The position numbers were made by a program, and so were the translations under genes. The notes beneath the pieces are model-generated. The model searched no databases and was not told the DNA's origin. It was given only the letters and a program-made list of their open reading frames with translations. Shown here piece by piece: positions 55,872 to 64,000 of a DNA stretch of 64,000 nt (positions are counted from its first letter, which is position 1; the number at the start of each line of letters is the position of its first letter). The stretch is from the NCBI RefSeq assembly GCF_023161665.1, contig NZ_JALNTW010000006.1, forward strand, positions 124,001 through 188,000, read 5' to 3'. The DNA is from Shewanella sp. 1CM18E (lineage in GTDB: Bacteria > Pseudomonadota > Gammaproteobacteria > Enterobacterales > Shewanellaceae).

Positions 55872-56506
55872 CCTCAATACTAAATGAAATAGACTTAGTC
55901 GACAGAAAATAATTTCTAACCATACTAACTATTTAGCACTACCCAGTAATTACTTTGTCACGCAAACTGTCTATGACGCAACGGAGTCTATGTAGCAACA
56001 GCTTCAAATCCAGTTGGCTCCATTAAATTGTGTCTATAATTTAGCTCTCTCTATCAGCAAGTAACTTAGTTAACACTTGCTTTCTTCACGGACCTTAACG
56101 TGCTTTATATATCTAGAGCTATCAGAAACTGTAAAACTATTCCTAACATTCTAATGAAGTCGCCCAGTAACGACACGTTCCACATCTCCCCTATCCTGCG
56201 ATCACCTCCCCCAAGTTAACCCTCCACCAAATCAACGCACAAACCCCAACATCAACTTTCATAAAAACAAAACTTTTTTAAAAAAAATTTCGTATTTTTT
56301 TACCCCATTTAAAATCAGCGACTTACACATAAAATAAATAATTAGAGCTTATTCTTTTTTTGGGCGATTTTAAAATTGCTGGTTCAATTCGAGCGTGTTC
56401 AACGAATTGGTAACAAATTAATGGTTCAGATTTTAGCTTTAATGCACAGCAAAACAGCAAGCCTTTTGCCTGGTCAACAGAATGTTTCGACGCAGGAGGA
56501 AGTGTA
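55872..56506. other. Gene-free region before the integrases
   Basis: 635 bases without a credible gene. It has a C-rich stretch around 56180-56250 and an A/T homopolymer tract around 56260-56310. The promoter of the integrase gene should lie in the last 150 bases. Confidence 0.4.
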
Positions 56507-57922
56507 ATGGGTAGAAAGAGAACACAAGAAAATGCGGATTTACCGCAAGGTTTCTATCGAAAATCTTGTAAGAAGTCTGCATCGGGCTTTGCCTTTCAGA
56601 TGATTAACCCATTTTATTGCATTGTCGGCGGCCTAAAAAGCGATAAGAAGGTCATCAGTCTTGGTTCTAATTTCGATAGAGCACTTCAAAAATACAATAA
56701 AGTTCAAGAAGGGGTTCACGCTTGGAACAAAGCAAATCCAGGCTCAGTGATCACGTCTAGTGGCCTTGTTATTCCACCTCCGGCATATATTAAAGTACCA
56801 CTTTCAACAGTGGTGACATGTAAATCTAGTCTAAAAGTACGAGACCTTGTTGCCTTTACTAAGAATAAACAAAGAATTCATAAAAGCCACGGCAGCATTA
56901 GCCCGACGACTGAAAAAAACTACCTAGTGCAGCTAAACAAAATTGAAGCATGGTGGGGCGAAAGCCCTGCAAATCTGATTAGTAGCGCTAATATACAAGC
57001 TCATATCAACCAGCTTTTAGAGAAAGAGTCGTATCGCACTGCAAAGGAGCTTAGAAGCATGTACTCAAAAATGTTGAAAGCTTGTTACACAGAAGGCCTG
57101 GTGAGCTTTCCTTTTAACCCTGTCGAGCATACAGAACCGGTAAAAGTTCCAGTAAAACGTAGCCGTATCTCAGAACGAGTATTCAAACTCATACTCAGCA
57201 CATTAGAAAAGAAGCCCTTCTTAAAGTCTGTAATCGAACTTGCTACAACAACTGCATTACGTATTACAGATTTGTGCTTAATACGCATAGCAAAAGGTGA
57301 AGATTGGGATGAACGAGTTAAGCATTTTGAGCAAAATGCTAGCTATAGAGCACAAGCCAGCCAAAGCTTTCAATCTCGAGTTGATTTAGCCCCTTATAGC
57401 TATGTCGATCAAGATAAAGGTGAACTGGTCATTTATCAGCAGAAAACGAGACACGTTGTTAAGTTAAAACTTAGTCACCGTGTCAACAAAGATCTACCTA
57501 GCTTAGGCGAAATTATTATGGATTTATTAAAGCAGGTAACTATCGATTCAACGTTCTTACTTAAAGAGCCTGCAAGTAAAGAGAACAAACCGATTAGCCC
57601 TGAAAAGTTATCCAAAACACTTACAGCTCTAGTCCATAAAGAGATCAAGTTGGACTGGTTAAACAGCAAAGCACCAACCTTTGCGGAACTGAGACCACTT
57701 GGGCGAAACCTACTTCAAGAGTTCGAAACTGAATTGGGTTCAAGCCCAGCAAAGTGCAATTCAAACAACAGAATAACGCAAAGTTCAACCATACAAGAAA
57801 TAGCCACTAATGCCCCAGTGGTAAGCACGTCATCTGATATGTTGGGTCATAAGAACATGAAACCGATGTATGCTTACTTGCAGAAAAGAGATCTGACGTT
57901 GCAAGAATCTCAAGGCTTTTAA
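56507..57922 (+). CDS. Tyrosine recombinase, atypical catalytic box
   Basis: 471 aa. Core-binding region about 120-225 (TEKNYLVQLNKIEAWWGE), catalytic domain after. Catalytic Arg I in TTALRITDLCL, the beta-sheet Lys in YQQKTRHVVKL, a box II reading FAELRPLGR where the usual HxxR His is Ala, and His/Tyr in MLGHKNMKPMYAYL. An insertion of about 30 residues (SSPAKCNSNNRITQSS...) separates box II from the GH motif. A very strong AGGAGGAAGTGTA ribosome site precedes the ATG. It is a paralogue of the next integrase, and either may act alone or together at the att sites. Confidence 0.87.
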   Translation: MGRKRTQENADLPQGFYRKSCKKSASGFAFQMINPFYCIVGGLKSDKKVISLGSNFDRALQKYNKVQEGVHAWNKANPGSVITSSGLVIPPPAYIKVPLSTVVTCKSSLKVRDLVAFTKNKQRIHKSHGSISPTTEKNYLVQLNKIEAWWGESPANLISSANIQAHINQLLEKESYRTAKELRSMYSKMLKACYTEGLVSFPFNPVEHTEPVKVPVKRSRISERVFKLILSTLEKKPFLKSVIELATTTALRITDLCLIRIAKGEDWDERVKHFEQNASYRAQASQSFQSRVDLAPYSYVDQDKGELVIYQQKTRHVVKLKLSHRVNKDLPSLGEIIMDLLKQVTIDSTFLLKEPASKENKPISPEKLSKTLTALVHKEIKLDWLNSKAPTFAELRPLGRNLLQEFETELGSSPAKCNSNNRITQSSTIQEIATNAPVVSTSSDMLGHKNMKPMYAYLQKRDLTLQESQGF

Positions 57923-58070
57923 CAAGTGACAATTTTTTACCGACTCAACAAGCCAGCGGTTTAAGGTGGGTTAAAATGGAAGAAAATCTTTAACTTCGTT
58001 AAACATGTTTCTTTACTATTACCATTTTTTTCATACACTTACAATAAGGTGCTTAGAATGAATTTGACTA

Positions 58071-59330
58071 ATGAGAAACCACTTAAATCAGCATGGAGTG
58101 CTCAATCTTTATATAAAAAGAGACCGCCGGGCTAAAAACGGAATAGCTTGCCAATATCGAGATCCAAGATATGGAAAAGCAGCCTTTGGAGAAATTAAAC
58201 AATATCGCTCACTCGGTAGCAATATTAACTCTGCGATGCAGCAGGCTATGGCGCTAAACGCCATAATTATCCCTCAAATAGTCAGCAAAAGAGTTTCAGC
58301 AATTATTAATGCGCCAACACTGTCTGTGCAGCATTTGAAGCTATCTAAATGGATTAAAAGCTATATCAAGCTTCATGAAGAAAGGTTAAGCCTAGGCCAA
58401 ATAAAACCTAATACTTGGCGAGCAAAGAAACACGTATTAGGAACGATTGAGAAGTACCATGGAAAACTGCTAATCAGCAGCATCACAACAAAACACATTA
58501 AGCAATTACTGGACATTTACACTAAACAGGGTAAAAACCGGACGGCTCAATCCATACGCTCAGTCTATATCGACCTGTTTACTGAAGCAGCACAAGCCGG
58601 AGAAATTGCATCGGACTTTAACCCTGCTAAAGTCACTAAAAACCCAACATCTAAAGTAGAAAAGTCACGGATCTCTATCGTTCAGTTTGAAGCAATATGT
58701 CACCAGCAAACATACGCGCCATATTTATTCAGCTACCAACTGGCTTTATTGACTGCCCAGCGTAGAACTGATCTCTGTTTACTAAGAAAAAACAAAGGTG
58801 ATGACTGGCTACACCGTTTTGAGCAATACAAAAAGAACCCAAATCACTTCATTACAAACTCGAATGGTTACGCTTCATTTGCAGATTTAGTGGAGCATGC
58901 CCCCTACTCTTTTATCGAAGATGATTTCCTACATATATTTCAGCTAAAAACTGGCAAGCTATTAAAAATCCCCTTAATGCTGTCAATTCCTGATCTAAAT
59001 CTTTCGCTAGGAGAAATCATTAAACAAACAGCAATATGTAAAGACTCAGAATTTGTGCTTCACCACACCGTTTCAAGAACAGCAAACAAGACTGGCGATC
59101 CTATTCATCCTGACACATTGTCTCGTTCTTTTAAAAGCGCTCGAATAAAAGCTGAAATAAACTGGCCAGGAACACCTGCATCATTTCACGAAATTAGATC
59201 GCTTTCGGAGCGTATATACCGCAACCAAGGTATTGATACCAAGGTTTTATGCGGCCACTCAGACCAAAGAATGACTGATCGCTATAATGATCAGCGAGGC
59301 TTTGGATGGGAGGAAGTCAAACTTATCTAA
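58071..59330 (+). CDS. Tyrosine recombinase, complete catalytic set
   Basis: 419 aa. Arg I in TAQRRTDLCLL, Lys in FQLKTGKLLKI, HxxR in FHEIRSL, and GHSDQRMTDRYND with catalytic Tyr. The core-binding domain lies about 85-190. It is the likelier island integrase. The start is unclear: an AAGGTG site fits an ATG at 58058 in another frame better, and that frame closes after 25 codons. The ATG at 58071 is 20 bases from the site. Located next to the excisionase-like gene and attR. Confidence 0.92.
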   Translation: MRNHLNQHGVLNLYIKRDRRAKNGIACQYRDPRYGKAAFGEIKQYRSLGSNINSAMQQAMALNAIIIPQIVSKRVSAIINAPTLSVQHLKLSKWIKSYIKLHEERLSLGQIKPNTWRAKKHVLGTIEKYHGKLLISSITTKHIKQLLDIYTKQGKNRTAQSIRSVYIDLFTEAAQAGEIASDFNPAKVTKNPTSKVEKSRISIVQFEAICHQQTYAPYLFSYQLALLTAQRRTDLCLLRKNKGDDWLHRFEQYKKNPNHFITNSNGYASFADLVEHAPYSFIEDDFLHIFQLKTGKLLKIPLMLSIPDLNLSLGEIIKQTAICKDSEFVLHHTVSRTANKTGDPIHPDTLSRSFKSARIKAEINWPGTPASFHEIRSLSERIYRNQGIDTKVLCGHSDQRMTDRYNDQRGFGWEEVKLI

Positions 59331-59524
59331 TTTCTACCATACAAAATTTCAATAAGTTTTTAAAAGTTCACTTACTACAAAAAAAATCCACCTATATCTA
59401 ATTGTATTTAAAGAAATAACAGAAATTCGTTAAGTTTATTTTAAGGTTAGAGCTTAACCCCTGTTTTGGTCGATTTTTGGCTATTTGTTCCAATGACCCT
59501 ATTCACATAAATAGGGTTGTTCAA

Positions 59525-59752
59525 ATGCAAGATTTACTGACATTAAAAGAGTGGTTCAAAAGTAACTTTGACGGGCTTTACTGCCCAAGAAAGGTGACGC
59601 GTTGGGCTAGTCAGGGGCAACTTCACCCAGCGGCAATAAAGATTGGTAAAACCTACTATGTACAGCCTGCCACAAAGCGGGAAACGCCTAAAAAGCTCAA
59701 TAATGTTCAAGCTAAAATCTCGCGTGAACTAGAGGCACTATTTAGTAACTAA
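59525..59752 (+). CDS. Excisionase-like small DNA-binding protein
   Basis: 75 aa starting MQDLLTLKEWFKSNF, with CPRKVTRWASQGQLHP and IKIGKTYYV, the winged-helix layout of phage and island excisionases. I prefer the ATG at 59525 over a TTG at 59477. It lies between the integrases and attR, the usual position for a directionality factor. If active, it would steer excision. Confidence 0.82.
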   Translation: MQDLLTLKEWFKSNFDGLYCPRKVTRWASQGQLHPAAIKIGKTYYVQPATKRETPKKLNNVQAKISRELEALFSN

Positions 59753-60261
59753 AAGCCAGCCCCTCTCCAGTTAAATAGAGCTATCAGCCTAGCTGCATAG
59801 CTCTCTCTTTTATTAAAGCTAAAAACGCCAATAGAGTTAACGTGACTCAAAATCGTAATTTAGTGTCTTGTATGTCTATCTCAGCCTCCCTCTCTATATC
59901 TATTCAGAACTTGCTAACTATGAGCTAATGACTTGTGTTGAATCAATAGGGTCGCATCACTCGCATCAAGGGTTAAACCTCGATGAATCCCGCGAATTTA
60001 ATTTTGATTAACCATGACAGCCATTACAAATAGTCGAGTTTTCGTATCAACAGCTGCTATCTAGCTAAGCCCTCAACTGCACTTTAAAGCCTACACTCAC
60101 AGCATTCATTACCTAAGCTCAAGTCCACATTTAAACCGATATTGCAGCCAGGAACTATGCCTAGTTTTTCGAGATAAAAGCTTATTCAGAGGGCGGTTAA
60201 TGTTAGGGGATTTTAGGGTATTTTTTGGGGAATTTTGGACGACACTTTTAATTGATTGATT
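59753..60261. other. Right-end non-coding region
   Basis: About 500 bases without a gene, between the excisionase-like gene and attR. It includes the GGGGATTTT, AGGGTATTTT and GGGGAATTTT motifs (60207-60237). Confidence 0.45.
60207..60237 (+). repeat. GGGGATTTT-type repeats inside the right end
   Basis: GGGGATTTT (60207-60215), AGGGTATTTT (60216-60225) and GGGGAATTTT (60228-60237) are spaced by about 10 bases, 49-79 bases inside attR and in the same orientation as the left-end motifs. Candidate recombinase arm sites. Confidence 0.45.
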
Positions 60262-60333
60262 TTAAAGGATAAAAAACCTATCACCTATGTTGCCCATACA
60301 TACAAATAGAACAGACTTAATTTTTATCGGCAT
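60262..60333 (-). pseudogene. Displaced native 5' end of the phosphatase gene
   Basis: The ATG at 60333 reads MPIKIKSVLFVCMGNI, identical to the phosphatase from VLFV on, then runs into island sequence (GDRFFIL) and stops at 60262. It shows the original N-terminus of the target gene and proves the direction of insertion. The native promoter to its right now points into the island. Confidence 0.92.
60286..60312. repeat. attR core, 27-bp direct repeat
   Basis: Identical to 9109-9135 over all 27 bases. It lies inside the displaced phosphatase 5' fragment. Confidence 0.95.
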
Positions 60334-60571
60334 AGCGCCCTCATTAACTATCTATATAATGCGTTATTCAAACAATGAGATTAGGCATTTAGTCTCTAAA
60401 TTCAATGTTTTTGCACTCGACGACATATAAATCAAATCCCTATCAGTAGCGTGACGAGACACTCAGACGCATATTGTCTTGTCCGCTATGTTGATTAATC
60501 CACTTGTTGCCTACACTGAATACCGCTTCAAACTAAACTAAAGATGTAACTTTATCATTCACTATTATTTC

Positions 60572-60608
60572 GATAATTCTATTATCAACAAAATCTTGAT
60601 AATCATTC
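60572..60608. promoter_or_regulatory. Possible Fur-like or other operator before the nitroreductase gene
   Basis: The palindrome GATAAT-TCT-ATTATC (60572-60586) is followed by TTGATAATCATTC, which resembles part of a Fur box. About 100 bases upstream of the gene. The remainder of 60334-60699 has no gene. Confidence 0.35.
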
Positions 60609-60699
60609 AATTAAAACACTATTTTTCAAGTTGAGATATACAGGTAGCATAGCGGCAACTTTTAAATTGGTTCCACCGCTGAAACATTAGGAAACGAAT

Positions 60700-61356
60700 A
60701 TGACTCACCCAATTATTGCTGATCTAGAAAGCCGTTACACTGCAAAGCGCTACGATGCATCTAAGCGTATTCCTCAAGCCGATCTTGATGTGATTTATCA
60801 GGCGATGAACCTTTCTGCATCATCTATCAATTCACAGCCTTGGAAATTCATTGTGATTGAGAGCGATGAAGCTAAGCAGCGTATGCATGATACTTTTGCA
60901 AATAACTTCCAGTTTAATCAGCCACATATTAAGGCAGCCTCACACATCGTATTGTTTGCTCACAACCCAAAGTATAGCCGTGAAGATTACGCTAAAGTGG
61001 TTGATAAAGGCATTGTAGACAAGCGCTCAAAGCCAGAAGAAAGAGAACAAGCATTTGGCGCCTATGCATTCGTTGAGCTAAACACTGACGAAAATGGCGA
61101 CAATTCAACTTGGACTAAAGCACAAACTTATCTTGCTCTCGGTAACACTTTACACGTACTTGCACGTTTAGGCATCGACTCTACCACCATGGAAGGCGTT
61201 GATAGCGATCTTATTGGTGAGATCTTTAAAGATGAGCTTGATGGTTATGTGTGTGGCGTTGCTTTAGCTATGGGTTACCACCACAGCGCAGAAGATTATA
61301 ATGCTGCATTACCTAAATCACGTCTGCCATTAGAGCAAGTTTTACAGGTACTGTAA
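60700..61356 (+). CDS. NfsB-type oxygen-insensitive NAD(P)H nitroreductase
   Basis: Flavin-dependent reductase of 218 aa, the normal length for NfsB. The FMN-contacting RYTAKRYDASKRIP start, LSASSINSQPWKF, and EGVDSDLIGEIF then GVALAMGYHH are typical. Reduces nitroaromatics and quinones with two electrons and is cytoplasmic. An AGGAAACGAAT ribosome site precedes the ATG. First backbone gene right of the island, monocistronic with its own terminator. Confidence 0.92.
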   Translation: MTHPIIADLESRYTAKRYDASKRIPQADLDVIYQAMNLSASSINSQPWKFIVIESDEAKQRMHDTFANNFQFNQPHIKAASHIVLFAHNPKYSREDYAKVVDKGIVDKRSKPEEREQAFGAYAFVELNTDENGDNSTWTKAQTYLALGNTLHVLARLGIDSTTMEGVDSDLIGEIFKDELDGYVCGVALAMGYHHSAEDYNAALPKSRLPLEQVLQVL

Positions 61357-61430
61357 TCGTTTGAACTAGCGAGCTAAATCGTTATGTAAGTAGTTCGCAG
61401 CTCTAAGATAGACCCAATGAATGTCTTACA

Positions 61431-61460
61431 AGGCTCAAGATTAAATTCTTGAGCCTTTTT
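61431..61460 (+). terminator. Terminator after the nitroreductase gene
   Basis: The stem AGGCTCAAGA / TCTTGAGCCT with a TTAAAT loop and a T-run. Confidence 0.88.
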
Positions 61461-61557
61461 ACTATTTGCAACTTAAACAAAATATAAAGTGCTTCATTCA
61501 AATTTAATAGCTCGACTATAAATAAAAACCGTTAATTTAAATCCTTTTCAGGCTTCG

Positions 61558-62436
61558 CTATTGAGCCGCCCTTACTCGTAAAAAGCTAGCAAACCTCGGC
61601 GTGCCCTTTTGCGTCAAACCATAATACTTATAGGTCACTAAACTACCGACTTTAGGGGGATTTAAACGCTGCGCTTTACTTAAACCGCTACCAAGGTTAA
61701 ATATTTTGCCCTGCTCGTTTTCAACGACCAAAGCTCCAAGCATGCCACTAAACTTTCCTTTACCCTCTTTGTGAGCAATAACGGTGGCCTCCGCATCGTA
61801 AAAAGGCTTCAACTTTACAATATCTTGACTACGTCCAACCTGATAAATCGCTGATTTTTTATGTAGCATCAAACCTTCCCCGCCCTCATCGATAATAGCT
61901 TGCAAGCGGGTATCAAGCTGCTGTGTACTATTAAAGGAGTATTGATCAACTACCTTTAAATAAGGGCTGAGATCATTTAGCTCATTCATCGCCTTTTGAT
62001 ACCTTAACTCAAATCTACTAGTCTCGGCAGGTAAGTCAAAAACCATAAATCTTATGCTCTGCCACTCTTTGTCTGTCGCCCTTGATTTTCTTACTATCCC
62101 GGATACTTGCTCAAATGCGCCGCGCTTTATCCAGAGCTCACCATCAAGTGGATAGCTTGGGAAGCCCTTAACAAACCAATTAGGTACTGGAATTTTTCGC
62201 CCTGAGCGACTGTACATTGCGCCACCATCCCAATAACCTCTTACACCATCGAGTTTTTCACTGATTAAGTAATCAGATAAATTGGTAACTGGTTTAGATT
62301 GTGTTGATGCGAGTTGAATTGAGGGCCTAACGCTATTTAATATAGATTGCTGTTCAGTTTGTGCGTGAGCGCTAGCCAAAGGAGTTACATTAAATACCAA
62401 AATGAGGATAAACAACAAAGTGTGTCTGACTAACAT
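61558..62436 (-). CDS. Periplasmic ATP-dependent DNA ligase (LigE/Lig-E type)
   Basis: 292 aa from the ATG at 62436, which has an AGGAGCCCCT ribosome site; an in-frame GTG at 62466 would add 10 residues. A signal peptide (LLFILILVFNVTPLASAHA) predicts export. The nucleotidyltransferase has the adenylated Lys in SEKLDGVRGYW, LDGELWIKRG, MVFDLP, EGLMLHKK and IVKLKPF; a C-terminal OB fold follows. Minimal Lig-E enzymes occur in marine gammaproteobacteria and are thought to act on extracellular or incoming DNA. Divergent from dgkA. Confidence 0.92.
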   Translation of the reverse strand: MLVRHTLLFILILVFNVTPLASAHAQTEQQSILNSVRPSIQLASTQSKPVTNLSDYLISEKLDGVRGYWDGGAMYSRSGRKIPVPNWFVKGFPSYPLDGELWIKRGAFEQVSGIVRKSRATDKEWQSIRFMVFDLPAETSRFELRYQKAMNELNDLSPYLKVVDQYSFNSTQQLDTRLQAIIDEGGEGLMLHKKSAIYQVGRSQDIVKLKPFYDAEATVIAHKEGKGKFSGMLGALVVENEQGKIFNLGSGLSKAQRLNPPKVGSLVTYKYYGLTQKGTPRFASFLRVRAAQ

Positions 62437-62684
62437 ATAGGGGCTCCTAGCAATTAACCGCTTCACGTCCTGTGAAACCTTTAATTAGTTTAGGCACGAT
62501 CTTTATCATGTGCCAAGGCGCTGCTTATACCTATTTATCTGGCGTCCTAAAAGTTACCTCTCTATATCTATAAAGCTATCTTGCTAACCATTTATCAGCG
62601 AAATCTTCATGTTATACTCTGCAAAATTTTGATTAAAAATGCCAATTAAACGTTATTAAGCGGCGTTAGCACACATGGAATATT

Positions 62685-63056
62685 ATGAAACCAGCGAATA
62701 ACCAAGGCATAAAGCGCGTAATTAGAGCAACTGGATTTTCAGTGCAAGGCTTGAAGTCTGCATGGAAAAACGAAGCCGCATTTAGACAGGAGTTGGTTTT
62801 AGCTGCAATCATGTTGCCGATAGCACTTTTAGTAGACGCGACAATCATCGAGCGGATCTTACTTATTTTCGGTTTATTTTTGGTATTAATCGTTGAATTA
62901 ATCAACTCTGCTATTGAAGCTGTTGTAGATAGAATTAGTGATGAACACCATCCTTTAAGCGGACAAGCAAAAGACATTGCATCTGCAGCCGTATTTATGA
63001 GCCTAGCATTTTGCGCTCTAACCTGGGCACTTATCCTTATTCCAAAATTATTTTAA
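62685..63056 (+). CDS. dgkA: Diacylglycerol kinase, prokaryotic type
   Basis: Small inner-membrane kinase of 123 aa that recycles diacylglycerol to phosphatidic acid. An amphipathic N-terminus (GFSVQGLKSAWKNEAAFRQE), three membrane spans, and the catalytic VELINSAIEAVVDRISDEHH are all present. Length as in E. coli. The short 248-base gap to the ligase gene holds divergent promoters. Confidence 0.95.
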   Translation: MKPANNQGIKRVIRATGFSVQGLKSAWKNEAAFRQELVLAAIMLPIALLVDATIIERILLIFGLFLVLIVELINSAIEAVVDRISDEHHPLSGQAKDIASAAVFMSLAFCALTWALILIPKLF

Positions 63057-63466
63057 TCCCCCTTACTGCTTTACATAGCAACCCGCCCTCTAAAATCACA
63101 AATATCGTTATGAGATTTTATAGGGCTACAATCAGTACTCTTTTTTGTACTCTTTTTTGCATATAAATGTAAACTCAATTTTATTGAGCCCAGACAGCGC
63201 ACCAAACCAGACGCCTTATTTAACCGATATAGCCTTAATTAATAAAATAATCAGAACATATTACAGGCCACAGTTCCTCAATACAAAACCTTCAACTCCC
63301 GCAAAAACTCGCCCCCCATCCTTTTAAGTTGCTTTAGACAAAACAAGATGTAATTTTTTGAAACAATTTATTCACAAATCAAAAGTTCCTGCTATGCTAG
63401 AGCTCGAACAACAAAAAGCGCTATTGATTTGAACAAATAAAAATAAGAACGACGGAGTGACTTTTA
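63057..63466 (+). promoter_or_regulatory. Upstream region and promoter of the outer-membrane protein gene
   Basis: No gene is supported in 63057-63466. A promoter is visible: TTCACA (63371-63376), 16-base spacer, extended -10 TGCTATGCT with TATGCT at 63393-63398. Confidence 0.6.
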
Positions 63467-64000
63467 ATGCTTAAAAGTTTCATCATTCGCAGCATGACTT
63501 TGCTTGCTTTTATCGCAAGCCCTTTGGCTTTTGCCGAAAACAATACCATTATTCGTATCGGTGGTTTTTATGCAAACACCGACTCAACGATTGATGTAAA
63601 TGACCCTATTTTAGGCAATGCATTCGCTCTTGATTTTGAATCTGATTTAAAATTAGAAGAATCGCAGTTTTTACCGTTTTTCGAATTTTCCCACCACTTT
63701 AATGACCGCCATATTTTATATGTAGACTGGAAGCAGCTTCATCGTAATGCCATGGTCCAATCGGTTGAAAAGCCTTTTCAGTTCACTTGGGATGATACAA
63801 CCTACGATATCAAATCAGGGATCTCGCTCGACTCAACTCTTAATATCGATATTATGCGTGTCGGCTACGGTTACGATATTTGGCAGGGCGACAACTATGA
63901 TGTAGGTGTTTCTGTTGGTTTGCATGCTATGTTTATCAAAACGGCATTTAAAGGACGGATAGGGATCTGTGATTCAGATACTGAAACACGTTGTCCAGAC
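63467..64000 (+). CDS. Outer-membrane beta-barrel-like protein, partial
   Basis: The ATG at 63467 with a GGAG site starts a frame that is open to the window end (178 codons seen). A signal peptide (SFIIRSMTLLAFIASPLAFA) is followed by alternating hydrophobic beta-strand segments such as TIIRIGGFYANTDS, HILYVDWKQLHR and IDIMRVGYGYDIW, as in small outer-membrane barrels. Two Cys lie in the last visible part. The C-terminus is cut off by the window, so the family cannot be fixed. Confidence 0.75.
   Translation, partial: MLKSFIIRSMTLLAFIASPLAFAENNTIIRIGGFYANTDSTIDVNDPILGNAFALDFESDLKLEESQFLPFFEFSHHFNDRHILYVDWKQLHRNAMVQSVEKPFQFTWDDTTYDIKSGISLDSTLNIDIMRVGYGYDIWQGDNYDVGVSVGLHAMFIKTAFKGRIGICDSDTETRCPD

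Larger units (their letters stand above)
9109..60312. mobile_element. Integrated genomic island (about 51.2 kb)
   Basis: Bounded by a 27-bp perfect direct repeat (9109-9135 and 60286-60312). The right end carries two tyrosine recombinases, an excisionase-like gene and a truncated 5' copy of the phosphatase gene into which the element inserted. GGGGAATTTT motifs lie just inside both ends. The contents (restriction genes, toxin-immunity pairs, GTPase/HerA operon, unknown small genes) are typical accessory cargo. No conjugation (T4SS) genes, capsid genes or terminase were seen, so it cannot spread by itself through recognised machinery. Confidence 0.92.

Noticed and set aside
63145..63327. 60-codon frame before the outer-membrane protein gene
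   Set aside because: Low-complexity composition, no ribosome site and close to the true promoter.
1..64000. CRISPR arrays, tRNA or rRNA genes, insertion sequences
   Set aside because: No regularly spaced direct repeats, cloverleaf or rRNA signature, or transposase was seen. The island att site is in a protein gene, not a tRNA.

Overview
The window is a chromosomal segment of a low-GC marine-type gammaproteobacterium. The RNase E N-terminus, MsrB-MsrA fusion, SulP permease, YlqF-type GTPase, periplasmic ATP-dependent DNA ligase and DgkA all fit an Alteromonadales/Shewanella-like host; the genus is inferred from gene content only. A backbone at both ends (about 1-9.1 kb and 60.3-64 kb) flanks one large integrated island (about 51.2 kb, 9109-60312).

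The island boundaries can be read directly. A 27-bp perfect direct repeat lies at 9109-9135, inside codons 7-15 of a low-molecular-weight tyrosine phosphatase gene, and again at 60286-60312. The right copy still carries the original first codons of that gene (MPIKIKS...) running into a stop. The left copy carries the working gene with island-supplied first codons (MKQISS...) and promoter. Two tandem tyrosine recombinases and an excisionase-like gene sit next to the right end.

Island cargo, left to right: three small unknown genes (9.4-10.5 kb); an unknown 287-aa protein; an ADP-ribosylglycohydrolase fused to a zinc-ribbon tail; McrC/McrB; a four-gene overlapping operon (25.0-18.4 kb, minus strand) of a glycosyltransferase-kinase-glycosyltransferase fusion, a GTP cyclohydrolase II-NADAR fusion, a glutamine-dependent asparagine-synthase-like amidotransferase and an arylamine N-acetyltransferase-like protein; a NYN-LOTUS nuclease-like protein; an HsdR gene with an early stop and no HsdM/HsdS, in an operon with a DUF4145-helicase and a TPR/OB-fold protein; an ankyrin/nuclease-like pair; a protein with five EWPxF repeats; a GHKL-ATPase/DUF3883 pair; a winged-helix protein beside a 380-bp region packed with inverted repeats; a micro-operon of small and membrane peptides; and an operon of WYL regulator, two dynamin-like GTPases, a tail-anchored protein and a HerA-type ATPase (45.5-54.0 kb) that runs into an LHH nuclease/SUKH immunity pair. 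A HEPN protein precedes the integrases.

The island reads as a defence-type island. McrBC targets modified DNA. The HsdR remnant, GHKL/DUF3883, the WYL-controlled GTPase/HerA operon, HEPN and toxin-immunity pairs are typical of anti-phage or conflict loci. The RibA-NADAR operon looks instead like a small biosynthetic or pyrimidine-metabolite module. The two best candidates for something undescribed are that RibA-NADAR/amidotransferase/GT-kinase-GT/acetyltransferase operon and the WYL/GTPase/tail-anchor/HerA operon. All functions are inferred from motifs seen by eye; no database search was possible.
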